Shown in pieces: positions 8,570 to 16,277 of a DNA stretch of 64,000 nt; position 1 is the first letter of the stretch, and the number at the start of each line of letters is the position of its first letter. This DNA is from Nonomuraea solani (lineage in GTDB: Bacteria; Actinomycetota; Actinomycetes; Streptosporangiales; Streptosporangiaceae), in assembly GCF_900108335.1 (NCBI RefSeq), contig NZ_FNVT01000005.1, positions 186,001-250,000 on the forward strand. The letters run 5' to 3'. The position numbers were made by a program, and so were the translations under genes. The notes under the pieces were generated by a model. That model was not told the origin of the DNA. It searched no databases and saw only the letters and a list, made by a program, of their open reading frames with translations.

Positions 8570-9853
8570 TCAGCCCGCGATGCTCCCCTTGCGATATTCG
8601 ATCGCCTTGGCGGCGTTGAACATGTTGTTCGCCCCGTACTGGTAGACGCCGATGGTCGCCACCGACGGGTCGCCCACGTCGTTGAAGTCGACAGGGCCGC
8701 TGACGCCCTCGTAATCGATGTCCTTACTGGCCTTGAGCAGGTCGGCGCACTCCTTGAAGCCAGTGCACTTCTCGCCGCCCTTGCTCACCTCGACCAGCTT
8801 CGCCGCGACGGCCGCGCCCGCGTCGTCCTTGGCCGCCTCGGCCGCGAGGGCGACGAGCGTCACGGCGTCGTACGACTCCGCCGCGTACGTGTACTCGGTC
8901 AGCTTCTCGTTGACCGCCAGCAGCCGCTTCTGGAACTCTCCGGGCGCCGCGGCCCCCGGCACCGTGCCCTTGACTCCTTTCAGCGTGCCCTTGGGCGCCC
9001 TGACGAAGTTGGTGTTCGACATGTTGCCGTCCACCATGTACCACTTGTGCTTGTCGACCGTCAGACCCTGCTTGACCAGCTCCTGGACGACCTTCGCGGT
9101 CTCCTGGAAGCCGATCAGCACGATCCCCTTCGGGTCCTTCGCCTTGATCTTGGCGACGTCGGCGGAGAAGTCGGCCGCCTTGGGGTCGTAGTCCACCCGC
9201 TCCACCACGGTCGCGCCGGCCGCCGTGGCGGTTTCGGTCACCTGATCGGCCAGTCCGGAACCATATGAGTCCTGCATGGCCAGGATCCCGATCGTGTCGT
9301 TGCCGTCCGACACGACCAGGTCCCCCAGGACCCGCCCCTGAAGCTTGTCCGGCGGCGCCGTACGGAAGTACAGCCCCTTGTCGTTGATCGAGGTGAACTT
9401 GTCCGAGGTGTTGGCCGGCGAGAACTCCACGACCCCCGCCCCGACGATCTTGTCGATGACCGACTCCGACACCGACGAGGACGCCGCGCCCACGATCGCG
9501 TCCACCTTCTGCGCCAGCAGCCTGTCCACCGACTGCGAGGCGATGTTCGTGGTCGTGTCACCCGAGTCCGTGTCGGACTTCGTGACCGGCTTGCCCAGCA
9601 CGCCGCCGGCCTCGTTGATCTCCTTGAGCGCCAGATCGACGCCTGTGAACATGGGCGGCCCCAAGTACGCCAGCGAGCCCGTCTGCGGCAGCAGCGTGCC
9701 GATGGCGAGCGTGCCGTCCCCCTTCGCGGAAGAGGGCGACACGGAAGCCGGGCCCGTGGCGTCAGGAGCGGCGGTCGTGCCGCCGCCCGCACACGCCGCC
9801 AGCGCCAGGCAGGCCACGATCGCGACGAGCGGCGCGTGGGAATTGCGGATCAT
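8570..9853 (-). CDS. Liv-type substrate-binding lipoprotein (paralogue 3 of 3)
   Basis: 427 residues from ATG 9853, chosen because it gives a signal peptide with lipobox LAAC (Cys21); the frame extends 15 codons upstream. Family features are the same as in the two neighbouring paralogues (LAIGTLLPQTGSLAYLGPPM, SSSVSESV, MQDSYGSGLAD). The signal peptide is shorter and unrelated in sequence to the other two, so this copy is the most diverged at its N-terminus. A small inverted repeat, GCGGAC (9878-9883) with GTCCGC (9889-9894), sits in its leader and shares GGACCTTC with the leader of paralogue 2. Confidence 0.9.
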   Translation of the reverse strand: MIRNSHAPLVAIVACLALAACAGGGTTAAPDATGPASVSPSSAKGDGTLAIGTLLPQTGSLAYLGPPMFTGVDLALKEINEAGGVLGKPVTKSDTDSGDTTTNIASQSVDRLLAQKVDAIVGAASSSVSESVIDKIVGAGVVEFSPANTSDKFTSINDKGLYFRTAPPDKLQGRVLGDLVVSDGNDTIGILAMQDSYGSGLADQVTETATAAGATVVERVDYDPKAADFSADVAKIKAKDPKGIVLIGFQETAKVVQELVKQGLTVDKHKWYMVDGNMSNTNFVRAPKGTLKGVKGTVPGAAAPGEFQKRLLAVNEKLTEYTYAAESYDAVTLVALAAEAAKDDAGAAVAAKLVEVSKGGEKCTGFKECADLLKASKDIDYEGVSGPVDFNDVGDPSVATIGVYQYGANNMFNAAKAIEYRKGSIAG

Positions 9854-10005
9854 CGAAAGCGTCTCCGTTCCAGATGAGCGGACCTTCCGTCCGCCCATCA
9901 GTTACGCGCCGGGACGCCGCCCGCAACAGCACCCGAAGCCGGTTGGATGCGCAGTCGTGACCGCACCACAACCCACCGGGCTGAATCACCTGGTAAAGGG
10001 ATTTT

Positions 10006-10590
10006 TCAGGATCGCTCCGCAGCGTCGTCGATAACGATCTGGGCAACCTCGCGCATGCTCAGCCGCCGGTCCATCGACGCCTTCTGGATCCATCTGAACG
10101 CCTGCGGCTCACTCCAGCCGTGCTGCGCCATCAGCTGTCCCTTGGCCCGCTCGACCAGCTTCCTGGTCTCCAGCCGCTCCGACAGGCTCGACACCTCGGC
10201 CGCCAGCGCGACCATCTCCTCGTGCCTGCTGACCGCCATCTCGATCGCCGGCACCAGATCCGCCTTCGTGAACGGCTTGACCAGGTAGGCCATCGCCCCG
10301 GCGTCCCTGGCCCGCTCGACCAGATCACGCTGGGAGAAGGCGGTCAGAATGAGGCAGGGGGCGATCCGCTCGGACACGATGCGCTCGGCCGCCGAGATGC
10401 CGTCGAGGACGGGCATCTTCACGTCCAGGATGACGAGGTCGGGCCTCAGCTCGGCGGCCAGCTGGATCGCCTGCTCGCCGTCACCGGCCTCGCCCACGAC
10501 GACGTAGCCGTCCTCCTGGAGCATCTCCTTGAGGTCGAGGCGGATCAGGGCCTCGTCTTCCGCGATCACTACTCGCCGCTGCGTACTCAC
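10006..10590 (-). CDS. pdtaR: ANTAR-domain response regulator, PdtaR type
   Basis: 194 residues. Residues 1-120 are a receiver domain with acidic pair E11/D12, phosphoacceptor D56 (LVILDVKMP), a conserved Thr in LILTAFSQRD and Lys in YLVKPF. Residues about 135-192 are an ANTAR RNA-binding domain (ETRKLVERAKGQLMAQHG, DRRLSMREVAQIV). The protein closely resembles Mycobacterium tuberculosis Rv1626/PdtaR as I recall it. ANTAR proteins act on nascent mRNA by binding paired hairpins and preventing termination; the partner is usually a separate histidine kinase, not seen here. GTG start without a clear ribosome site. Confidence 0.92.
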   Translation of the reverse strand: MSTQRRVVIAEDEALIRLDLKEMLQEDGYVVVGEAGDGEQAIQLAAELRPDLVILDVKMPVLDGISAAERIVSERIAPCLILTAFSQRDLVERARDAGAMAYLVKPFTKADLVPAIEMAVSRHEEMVALAAEVSSLSERLETRKLVERAKGQLMAQHGWSEPQAFRWIQKASMDRRLSMREVAQIVIDDAAERS

Positions 10591-10699
10591 GAGCAGAAGA
10601 GTACAGACGTCCGGTAGATTAGATCCACGCTGGCACCCTTCAGCTGATCAACTTCAGCGGTAGGATGCGGCCCGTAGCCGGACATATCCGACTACATCA

Positions 10700-10782
10700 G
10701 CCGGAATGATGGAATGGCAGACATGGACGCCTCAAAAGCGTCTGCTCGAAAGGGCGTGCGGGTTCGAATCCCGCTTCCGGCA
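10700..10782 (+). tRNA. tRNA-Leu (CAA anticodon)
   Basis: 83 bases fold into a class II tRNA. The acceptor stem GCCGGAA/TTCCGGC is perfect. The anticodon stem GACGC/GCGTC encloses loop CTCAAAA (anticodon CAA, reading UUG), a long variable arm around TGCTCGAAAGGGCG follows, and the T arm GCGGG-TTCGAAT-CCCGC is perfect. Discriminator base is A. CCA is not encoded. Confidence 0.96.
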
Positions 10783-10789
10783 CCTTCCC

Positions 10790-11638
10790 TCACCAGGGCA
10801 CTGTGCCCAGCTCGTCGAAGAAGCCGCCCGTCGGGCCGCCGGCGTCCAGCGTGGCCAGTTCGATGATGATGGCGGCGCCCTGCGCGGCCGTGCGGGTGAT
10901 GGCGAACGGCAGGTCCTTGGTGAAGTCCGTGGCGCAGGCGCCCGGGGTCGCGGCGTTGACCAGGATGCCGTCTTTGCGCAGCTCCTTGGCGTACTGCACG
11001 GTGAGGGCGTTGAGCGCGGCCTTCGACGGCGGATAGACCGCCGATGGGGGCAGGGCCGACATGTAGTGGCCGGGGTCGCTGTGGTGGGCCATGGAGCCTA
11101 CGCCGCTGGAGACGTTCACGATCCGGGCCATGGGTGAGCGTCTGAGCAGGGGGAGGACGGCGTTGGTGAGCATGAGGACGCCGAACACGTTCGTCTCGAA
11201 GACCTCCCTGACCGTCGCCGCACTCGTCGCGCTCGGCGGCTCACCGGTCGGGCCGGAGACGCCCGCGTTGTTGACGAGCACGTCCAGGCGGGTGAGCGGG
11301 GCGATGGCGGCCTCGATCGAGGCGGGGTCGGTGACATCGAGAACGATCGGCCGAACGTCGACTCCCGTGACACCCAGCCGATCGGCGTTCGTGACACGCG
11401 GCCAGTCGGCTTCCGTGGCACGCGACCGATCGGCAGCCTCGGCGCGCAGCCGATCCTCTTCCGTGGCACGCGGCCGGGCGACGGCCTCGGTGCGGAGGCG
11501 GGTGGCGGCCTGCTCGCCGCGGTTCCGGTCGCGGCAGGCCAGGAGCACCGTCATGCCTCTCGCCGCGAGTCCGGCCGCCACCTCGTAGCCGATGCCCTTG
11601 TTCGCCCCCGTCACCAGGGCGGTGGTCTTTTCGGTCAT
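10790..11638 (-). CDS. short-chain dehydrogenase/reductase with an internal 8-residue tandem repeat
   Basis: 282-residue NAD(P)-dependent oxidoreductase of the classical SDR family. Visible motifs are the cofactor site TGANKGIG, NNAG, the catalytic Ser in VNVSSG and YPPSK (Tyr-x3-Lys). Between the first cofactor helix (RDRNRGEQAATRLR) and the next strand (RPIVLDVTD) sits an insert of about 40 residues made of five copies of an eight-residue unit like AADRSRAT. Start ATG 11638 follows the family N-terminus MTEKTTALVTGAN. Divergent from a LysR gene 71 bases away, which probably regulates it. Substrate unknown. Confidence 0.88.
   Translation of the reverse strand: MTEKTTALVTGANKGIGYEVAAGLAARGMTVLLACRDRNRGEQAATRLRTEAVARPRATEEDRLRAEAADRSRATEADWPRVTNADRLGVTGVDVRPIVLDVTDPASIEAAIAPLTRLDVLVNNAGVSGPTGEPPSATSAATVREVFETNVFGVLMLTNAVLPLLRRSPMARIVNVSSGVGSMAHHSDPGHYMSALPPSAVYPPSKAALNALTVQYAKELRKDGILVNAATPGACATDFTKDLPFAITRTAAQGAAIIIELATLDAGGPTGGFFDELGTVPW
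11367..11486. repeat. 24-bp tandem repeat, five units, inside the SDR gene
   Basis: Five head-to-tail 24-base units (11367, 11391, 11415, 11439, 11463) in register with the reading frame. Consensus on the minus strand reads about GGAAGCCGATCGGCCGCGTG plus CCAC. The units encode AVARPRAT, EEDRLRAE, AADRSRAT, EADWPRVT and NADRLGVT. Confidence 0.85.
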
Positions 11639-11709
11639 GCCACAAAGCACATCACCGGGGCCGTCCGGCGGGCCAACACCGAATGAGTGGCCGGCCATAC
11701 CCTGAAGGT

Positions 11710-12726
11710 ATGGAGACGCGCGAGCTCACCTATTTCGCCACAGTCGCGGAGGAACTGCACTTCGGGCGGGCGGCCGCGCGGCTGGGGATGGCGCAGCCAC
11801 CGCTCTCCAGGGCCATCCAGCGGTTGGAGCGGCGACTCGGGGTGCGGCTGTTCGAGCGGTCCAGCCGTGGGGTGTCGCTGACCCCGGCGGGCGAGGTGCT
11901 GGTGAGGGAGGCGGCCCACGTCCTGGACGCGGTGACGGCCGCGACGGCGCGCACACGGCGGGCCGGGCGGGTGGATCCCGTGCTGGTGGTGGCGCTGAAG
12001 CCGGGCGGCGACGCCGGGCTGCTGCCCGCCATTCTCGCCGCCTACCAGGCGCATCCCGACGCCGTGGAGGTGGAGCCGGCGCTGTGCGGGGTGGCGGAGC
12101 GGGCGCGGCTGGTGCGGGAGGGGACGGCGAACGTGGCGTTCCTGCACACGCCGTACGAGGACCTGACGGGATTCGACAGTGAGCCGCTGCGGGTGGAGGG
12201 GAACGTGGCCGTCATGCCCGCGGGGCACCGGCTGGCACGGCGGCCCTTCGTCCACCTGGCCGACCTCGACGCCGACCCGACGCCGTGCTGGCCCCGGCAG
12301 CATCCGGAGATCACGGATCCTTCGTCGCTGATGCAGCTCGTGGCGCTGGGCCGGTTGATCGCCGTGGCGCCGGAGTCGGTCAGTGACCAGGTGCGGCGAG
12401 ATCTGACCTGCGTGCCCGTCCTCGACGCGCCACCGACGACGATGGTGCTGGCCTGGTCGGAGCAGGCACGGTCACGAGCACTGGCCGCGTTCGTCAGCAC
12501 AGCGGTCACGGTCGCCGCCCAAGCGACCACCGACACGACGGACCCGATCACCGCGCATGCAGCCGTCGGCACGGCGATCACGGCCGCTGCCCAGGCCGCC
12601 GTCAGCACGGCTGGCACGGTCATCACACGGGCCACAGGCGGCACGACGAACGCGAGGGCCGCCCAGACCGCCGCTGGCACCACGGACACCGGTGTTGCAC
12701 GGGCCGCTGTTCGTGGGACGGGCTGA
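11710..12726 (+). CDS. LysR-family transcriptional regulator with Ala/Thr-rich tail
   Basis: 338 residues from ATG 11710 (METRELTYFATVAEELHFGR, the usual LysR N-terminus; the frame opens nine codons earlier). Residues 1-60 are the winged helix-turn-helix (RAAARLGMAQPPLSRAIQRLERRLG), and residues about 90-260 the effector-binding domain. From about residue 262 the protein ends in an Ala/Thr/Val-rich stretch of roughly 75 residues (TVAAQATTDTTDPITAHAAV) with no family counterpart, in effect a disordered tail. Divergent from the SDR gene at 10790-11638, the classical arrangement for a LysR regulator and its target. Confidence 0.88.
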   Translation: METRELTYFATVAEELHFGRAAARLGMAQPPLSRAIQRLERRLGVRLFERSSRGVSLTPAGEVLVREAAHVLDAVTAATARTRRAGRVDPVLVVALKPGGDAGLLPAILAAYQAHPDAVEVEPALCGVAERARLVREGTANVAFLHTPYEDLTGFDSEPLRVEGNVAVMPAGHRLARRPFVHLADLDADPTPCWPRQHPEITDPSSLMQLVALGRLIAVAPESVSDQVRRDLTCVPVLDAPPTTMVLAWSEQARSRALAAFVSTAVTVAAQATTDTTDPITAHAAVGTAITAAAQAAVSTAGTVITRATGGTTNARAAQTAAGTTDTGVARAAVRGTG

Positions 12727-12834
12727 CGGCTGGGGTTCGTGTCGTCGAAGGGTTCCCTGTGGTGGTGGGACTTTTCGGGATCGCTCCCACCGGGAATGAC
12801 CGTTTCAAGATCGATGAATACGGGGGTGGGCGGC

Positions 12835-13257
12835 ATGCCGTTGAGCGTTGCGGCGCGGGAGGCGTTCCTGGCGGAGCCGCACATCGCGAGCCTGGCCGTG
12901 GAGGCGGGTGCGGGCCGGGCACCCATGACCGTGCCCGTCTGGTACGACTACAGCCCCGGCGGCGAGATCAGGTTCCTGACCGACGGCGATTCGCTGAAGG
13001 CCAAGCTGATCGCGAAGGCGGGCCGGTTCGCGGTCCTGGTGCAGCGGGCGAGCCCGACCTACCGGTACGTCTCGGTCGAGGGGCCGGTCATCCGGTCAGG
13101 ACCGACGACACTGGAGGACCTGACCCGCATCTCCGGCCGCTACCTGCCGCCCGACGCCGTGGACGGTTACGTGGCCGGCTCGGACCTCAACGTGCTCGTG
13201 ACCTTCAGGATGCGGCCCGAACGCTGGCTCTCGGCCGACCTGGGCTCTCTGGGCTGA
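12835..13257 (+). CDS. pyridoxamine 5'-phosphate oxidase-family protein
   Basis: 140-residue split-barrel flavin- or F420-binding fold protein (PPOX family). The N-terminus [20 protein letters not shown] is characteristic; [20 protein letters not shown] and [14 protein letters not shown] follow. Start ATG 12835 was chosen because upstream in-frame starts add a non-family extension. GGGGGTGGGC precedes it. Such proteins reduce or bind small molecules using FMN or F420, both plausible in actinomycetes; the substrate is unknown. Stands alone between the LysR gene and dapD. Confidence 0.82.
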   Translation: MPLSVAAREAFLAEPHIASLAVEAGAGRAPMTVPVWYDYSPGGEIRFLTDGDSLKAKLIAKAGRFAVLVQRASPTYRYVSVEGPVIRSGPTTLEDLTRISGRYLPPDAVDGYVAGSDLNVLVTFRMRPERWLSADLGSLG

Positions 13258-13282
13258 CCCCCGGACCGGTATTTTTGGGCTC

Positions 13283-14254
13283 GTGACTGCTATCGATCCC
13301 ACTTCGACCGGCGCCTTCGGCGTCGGCCTCGCCACCATCGCCGCCGACGGCACCGTACTCGACACCTGGTTCCCCGCCCCGCGACTGGGCGACGCGCCCC
13401 ACTCGGGCACCCAGCGGCTCACCGCCGGTGAGACCGGCGAGGCGGCCGAGCTCTTCGCGCTGGCGGGCGACGACGCGGCCCGGGGTGTGGAGGTCGTGGC
13501 GGTGCGCACCGGCATCGCCAAGCTCTCCGAGGCACCCGTGGACGCCCACGACGCCTACCTGCGCCTGCACCTGCTCTCCGCCCGCCTGGTCCAGCCGCAC
13601 GGGGTCAACCTCGACGGGATCTTCGGCCTGCTGGCCAACGTCGTGTGGACCAACTTCGGCCCGTGCCCGGTGCCCGGCTTCGAGCTGACGCGGCTGCGGC
13701 TGCGGGCCCGGGGGGCGGTGGCGGTGTACGGGGTGGACAAGTTCCCGCGCATGGTCGACTACGTGCTGCCCTCGGGTGTCCGGATCGCCGACGCCGACCG
13801 GGTCCGGCTGGGCGCCCACCTGGCCAGTGGCACCACCGTCATGCACGAGGGCTTCGTGAACTTCAACGCCGGCACGCTGGGCACCTCGATGGTCGAGGGC
13901 CGGATCTCGGCCGGCGTGGTCGTGGGCGACGGCTCCGACGTGGGCGGCGGCGCCTCGATCATGGGCACCCTGTCGGGCGGCGGCAAGCAGGTCATCTCGG
14001 TCGGCGAGCGCTGCCTGCTGGGCGCCAACTCGGGCCTGGGCATCTCGCTGGGCGACGACTGCGTGGTGGAGGCGGGCCTGTACGTGACGGCGGGCACGAA
14101 GGTGGCCCTGCCCGACGGCACGGTGGTGAAGGCGGCCGAGCTGTCGGGCTCGAACGGCATCCTGCTGCGCCGCAACTCGCAGTCGGGCGCGGTGGAGGCC
14201 GTCTCCCGCAAGGGCGACCGCATCGAACTCAACGCCGCCCTGCACGCCAACTGA
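13283..14254 (+). CDS. dapD: 2,3,4,5-tetrahydropyridine-2,6-dicarboxylate N-succinyltransferase
   Basis: Transfers succinate from succinyl-CoA to tetrahydrodipicolinate in lysine/diaminopimelate synthesis, cytoplasmic, trimeric. 323 residues from GTG 13283. The sequence follows the actinobacterial DapD type closely: [20 protein letters not shown]-like N-terminus, [33 protein letters not shown], then a left-handed beta-helix with hexapeptide repeats ([20 protein letters not shown]) and an LHAN terminus. No lysine genes adjoin it. A stem-loop terminator follows at 14312-14340. Confidence 0.95.
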   Translation: MTAIDPTSTGAFGVGLATIAADGTVLDTWFPAPRLGDAPHSGTQRLTAGETGEAAELFALAGDDAARGVEVVAVRTGIAKLSEAPVDAHDAYLRLHLLSARLVQPHGVNLDGIFGLLANVVWTNFGPCPVPGFELTRLRLRARGAVAVYGVDKFPRMVDYVLPSGVRIADADRVRLGAHLASGTTVMHEGFVNFNAGTLGTSMVEGRISAGVVVGDGSDVGGGASIMGTLSGGGKQVISVGERCLLGANSGLGISLGDDCVVEAGLYVTAGTKVALPDGTVVKAAELSGSNGILLRRNSQSGAVEAVSRKGDRIELNAALHAN

Positions 14255-14311
14255 CGCGGGACCCCAAGAAAAACCACGAAGAGGGCCCACAGGACGCGCC
14301 GTTACGGCGCC

Positions 14312-14340
14312 CGGCCGCTGAAGGGTCAGCGGCCGTTTCC
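14312..14340 (+). terminator. stem-loop after dapD
   Basis: CGGCCGCTGA (14312-14321) pairs perfectly with TCAGCGGCCG (14326-14335) around a 4-base loop and is followed by TTTCC. It lies in the 206-base gap between the convergent genes dapD and pyk. A second copy of the right arm (TCAGCGGCCG, 14415-14424) lies nearer pyk. Confidence 0.6.
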
Positions 14341-14460
14341 TGGAGGGCCCTCAGGGGGCTGCGGCGGGTGGCCGGCCACGACACCGCGTAAAAGATGGAC
14401 CTGCCGCCAGGGTCAGCGGCCGTTCCAAGGGTTACGGCGGGCAGCGGGCCGCGTAGAGGA

Positions 14461-15891
14461 TCACTGCGCGTGTGAGACCGCGGAGCCGATCGTGTGGACG
14501 CGGAGGGCGTTGGTGGAGCCCGGGGTGCCGGGAGGGGAGCCCGCCACGATGACGACCTTGTCGCCCTTCTCCAGCCGCCCCAGCGACAGCAGCGACGCCT
14601 CCACCTGCCGCACCATGTCATCCGTGTGGTGCACGAACGGCACGTGGAACGTCTCCACCCCCCACGTCAGCGACAACTGCCCCCGCACGTGCGGCGCCGA
14701 GGTGAAGGCCAGCAGCGGGATCGGCGACCGGTAGCGGGCCAGCCGCCGCGCCGTCTCCCCCGACATCGTGAACGCCACCAGCGCCTTGGCCCCCACGATC
14801 GCGCCCACCTCGGCCGCGGCCCGCGCGATGGCGCCGCCGGTGGTCTCCGGCATGCGCTCCAGCGTGTGCGTGGCCTGCAGCCAGGACTTCTCCGCGGCGC
14901 AGGCGATGCGGTCCATCGTGGAGACGGACTCGATCGGGTAGTTGCCGACCGAGGTCTCGCCCGACAGCATGACCGCGTCGGCGCCGTCCATGACCGCGTA
15001 GGCCACGTCGGAGGCTTCGGCGCGGGTGGGGCGGGGCGCGCTCATCATCGAGTCGAGCATCTGGGTGGCGACGATGACCGGGCGGGCCTTCTCGCGGCAC
15101 AGCTCGATGATGCGCCGCTGCACGATCGGCACGTCTTCCAGCGGCAGCTCGACGCCGAGGTCGCCGCGGGCGACCATGATGCCGTCGAACGCCTCGACGA
15201 TCTCGGGCAGCCGGTCGACGGCCTGCGGCTTCTCGATCTTGGCGAGCAGCGGGAGGCGGACGGCCTCCTGCTCCATGATGTTGCGCACCACGTCGGCGTC
15301 GGACGGGCGGCGGACGAACGACAGGGCGATCATGTCGAAGCCGGTGCGCAGCGCCCAGCGCAGGTCGGCCTCGTCCTTGTCGGTGAGGGCGGGGGCGCTG
15401 ACGTTGACGCCGGGCAGGTTGAGGCCCTTGTTGTCGGAGATCATGCCGCCGATGACGACGCGGGTGATGATGCGCCCGCCGTCGACGCGGGTGACCTCGA
15501 GCACGAGGCGGCCGTCGTCGACGAGGATCGTGTCACCGGGGCGCACGTCGTTGGGCAGCCCCTTGTAGGTGGTGGAGACCTGCTCACGGTCTCCCGGAAC
15601 ATCCTCGACGGTGATGGTGAAGACGTCACCGAAGCCCAGCCGGACGGGGCCCTCTTCGAAGGTGCCGACCCGGATCTTGGGACCCTGCAGGTCGGCGAGC
15701 ACGCCTACACCGCGGCCGAGGTCGGCCGCCACCTCCTTGACGCGGTCGTAAACCTCTCTGTGCATGTCATGGTTGCCATGGCTGAGGTTGAACCGGGCCA
15801 CGTCCATGCCGGCCGCGATGAGATCACGCAGGCGTTCCTTGGACGATGTGGCGGGGCCTAGGGTGCAGACGATTTTCGCGCGACGAGTCAC
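14461..15891 (-). CDS. pyk: pyruvate kinase
   Basis: Converts phosphoenolpyruvate and ADP to pyruvate and ATP in the last step of glycolysis. 476 residues, normal family length, from GTG 15891. That start has a GGTAGGA site and gives the family N-terminus TRRAKIVCTLGPATSS; the open frame continues far upstream but without similarity. Key motifs: MDVARFNLSHG, ADLQGPKIRVG, the Mg-binding VARGDLGVELP and the signature PTRAEASDVA. The C-terminal regulatory domain ends with an SPPGTPGSTNALRVH loop. Single gene, convergent with dapD. The DUF2784 gene lies 35 bases upstream on the same strand. Confidence 0.96.
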   Translation of the reverse strand: MTRRAKIVCTLGPATSSKERLRDLIAAGMDVARFNLSHGNHDMHREVYDRVKEVAADLGRGVGVLADLQGPKIRVGTFEEGPVRLGFGDVFTITVEDVPGDREQVSTTYKGLPNDVRPGDTILVDDGRLVLEVTRVDGGRIITRVVIGGMISDNKGLNLPGVNVSAPALTDKDEADLRWALRTGFDMIALSFVRRPSDADVVRNIMEQEAVRLPLLAKIEKPQAVDRLPEIVEAFDGIMVARGDLGVELPLEDVPIVQRRIIELCREKARPVIVATQMLDSMMSAPRPTRAEASDVAYAVMDGADAVMLSGETSVGNYPIESVSTMDRIACAAEKSWLQATHTLERMPETTGGAIARAAAEVGAIVGAKALVAFTMSGETARRLARYRSPIPLLAFTSAPHVRGQLSLTWGVETFHVPFVHHTDDMVRQVEASLLSLGRLEKGDKVVIVAGSPPGTPGSTNALRVHTIGSAVSHAQ

Positions 15892-15926
15892 GAGTCCTAC
15901 CTTAATTGGTACAGACCACTTGGCAG

Positions 15927-16277
15927 TCACTGACGACGGAGAACGTACCCGACGTAGGAGAACAGAACGAGAACGGCGACTCCCAGCCGCGCCAAGTTCG
16001 TGTACTCCTCCGGGTAGATCACGCCCTCGATGTAGTGGTCGATGAAGCCGCTGGCGGGCAGTCCCGCCTGGCCTGCGTGCCGGCGTGCCCAGTCTTCGGC
16101 CAGCGTCAGCGGGCATTCGACACCGGTCACGATCGACAGCACACCCCAGGCGACGACCAAGAGATGCGCCCATAGCGTACGCCGCCAGCGCCACGCCACG
16201 AACCCGCCCACCGCCATGTAGACGAGAAAGGCGAAGTGCACCACCATCGCGGCATCCGCGATGAGGCGATACATCAT
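15927..16277 (-). CDS. DUF2784 membrane protein
   Basis: 116 residues, three to four membrane segments, DUF2784 family (MVVHFAFLVYMAVGGFVAWR, GVECPLTLAEDWARR, GFIDHYIEGVIYPEEY). Function unknown in the family. The first ATG overlaps the stop of the upstream protease gene (ATGA), and a second ATG immediately follows, so translation is likely coupled to the protease. Confidence 0.85.
   Translation of the reverse strand: MMYRLIADAAMVVHFAFLVYMAVGGFVAWRWRRTLWAHLLVVAWGVLSIVTGVECPLTLAEDWARRHAGQAGLPASGFIDHYIEGVIYPEEYTNLARLGVAVLVLFSYVGYVLRRQ

Noticed and set aside
15892-16194. An N-terminal extension of pyruvate kinase
   Set aside because: The open frame continues over the DUF2784 gene in another frame. 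Family alignment and a ribosome site put the start at GTG 15891.
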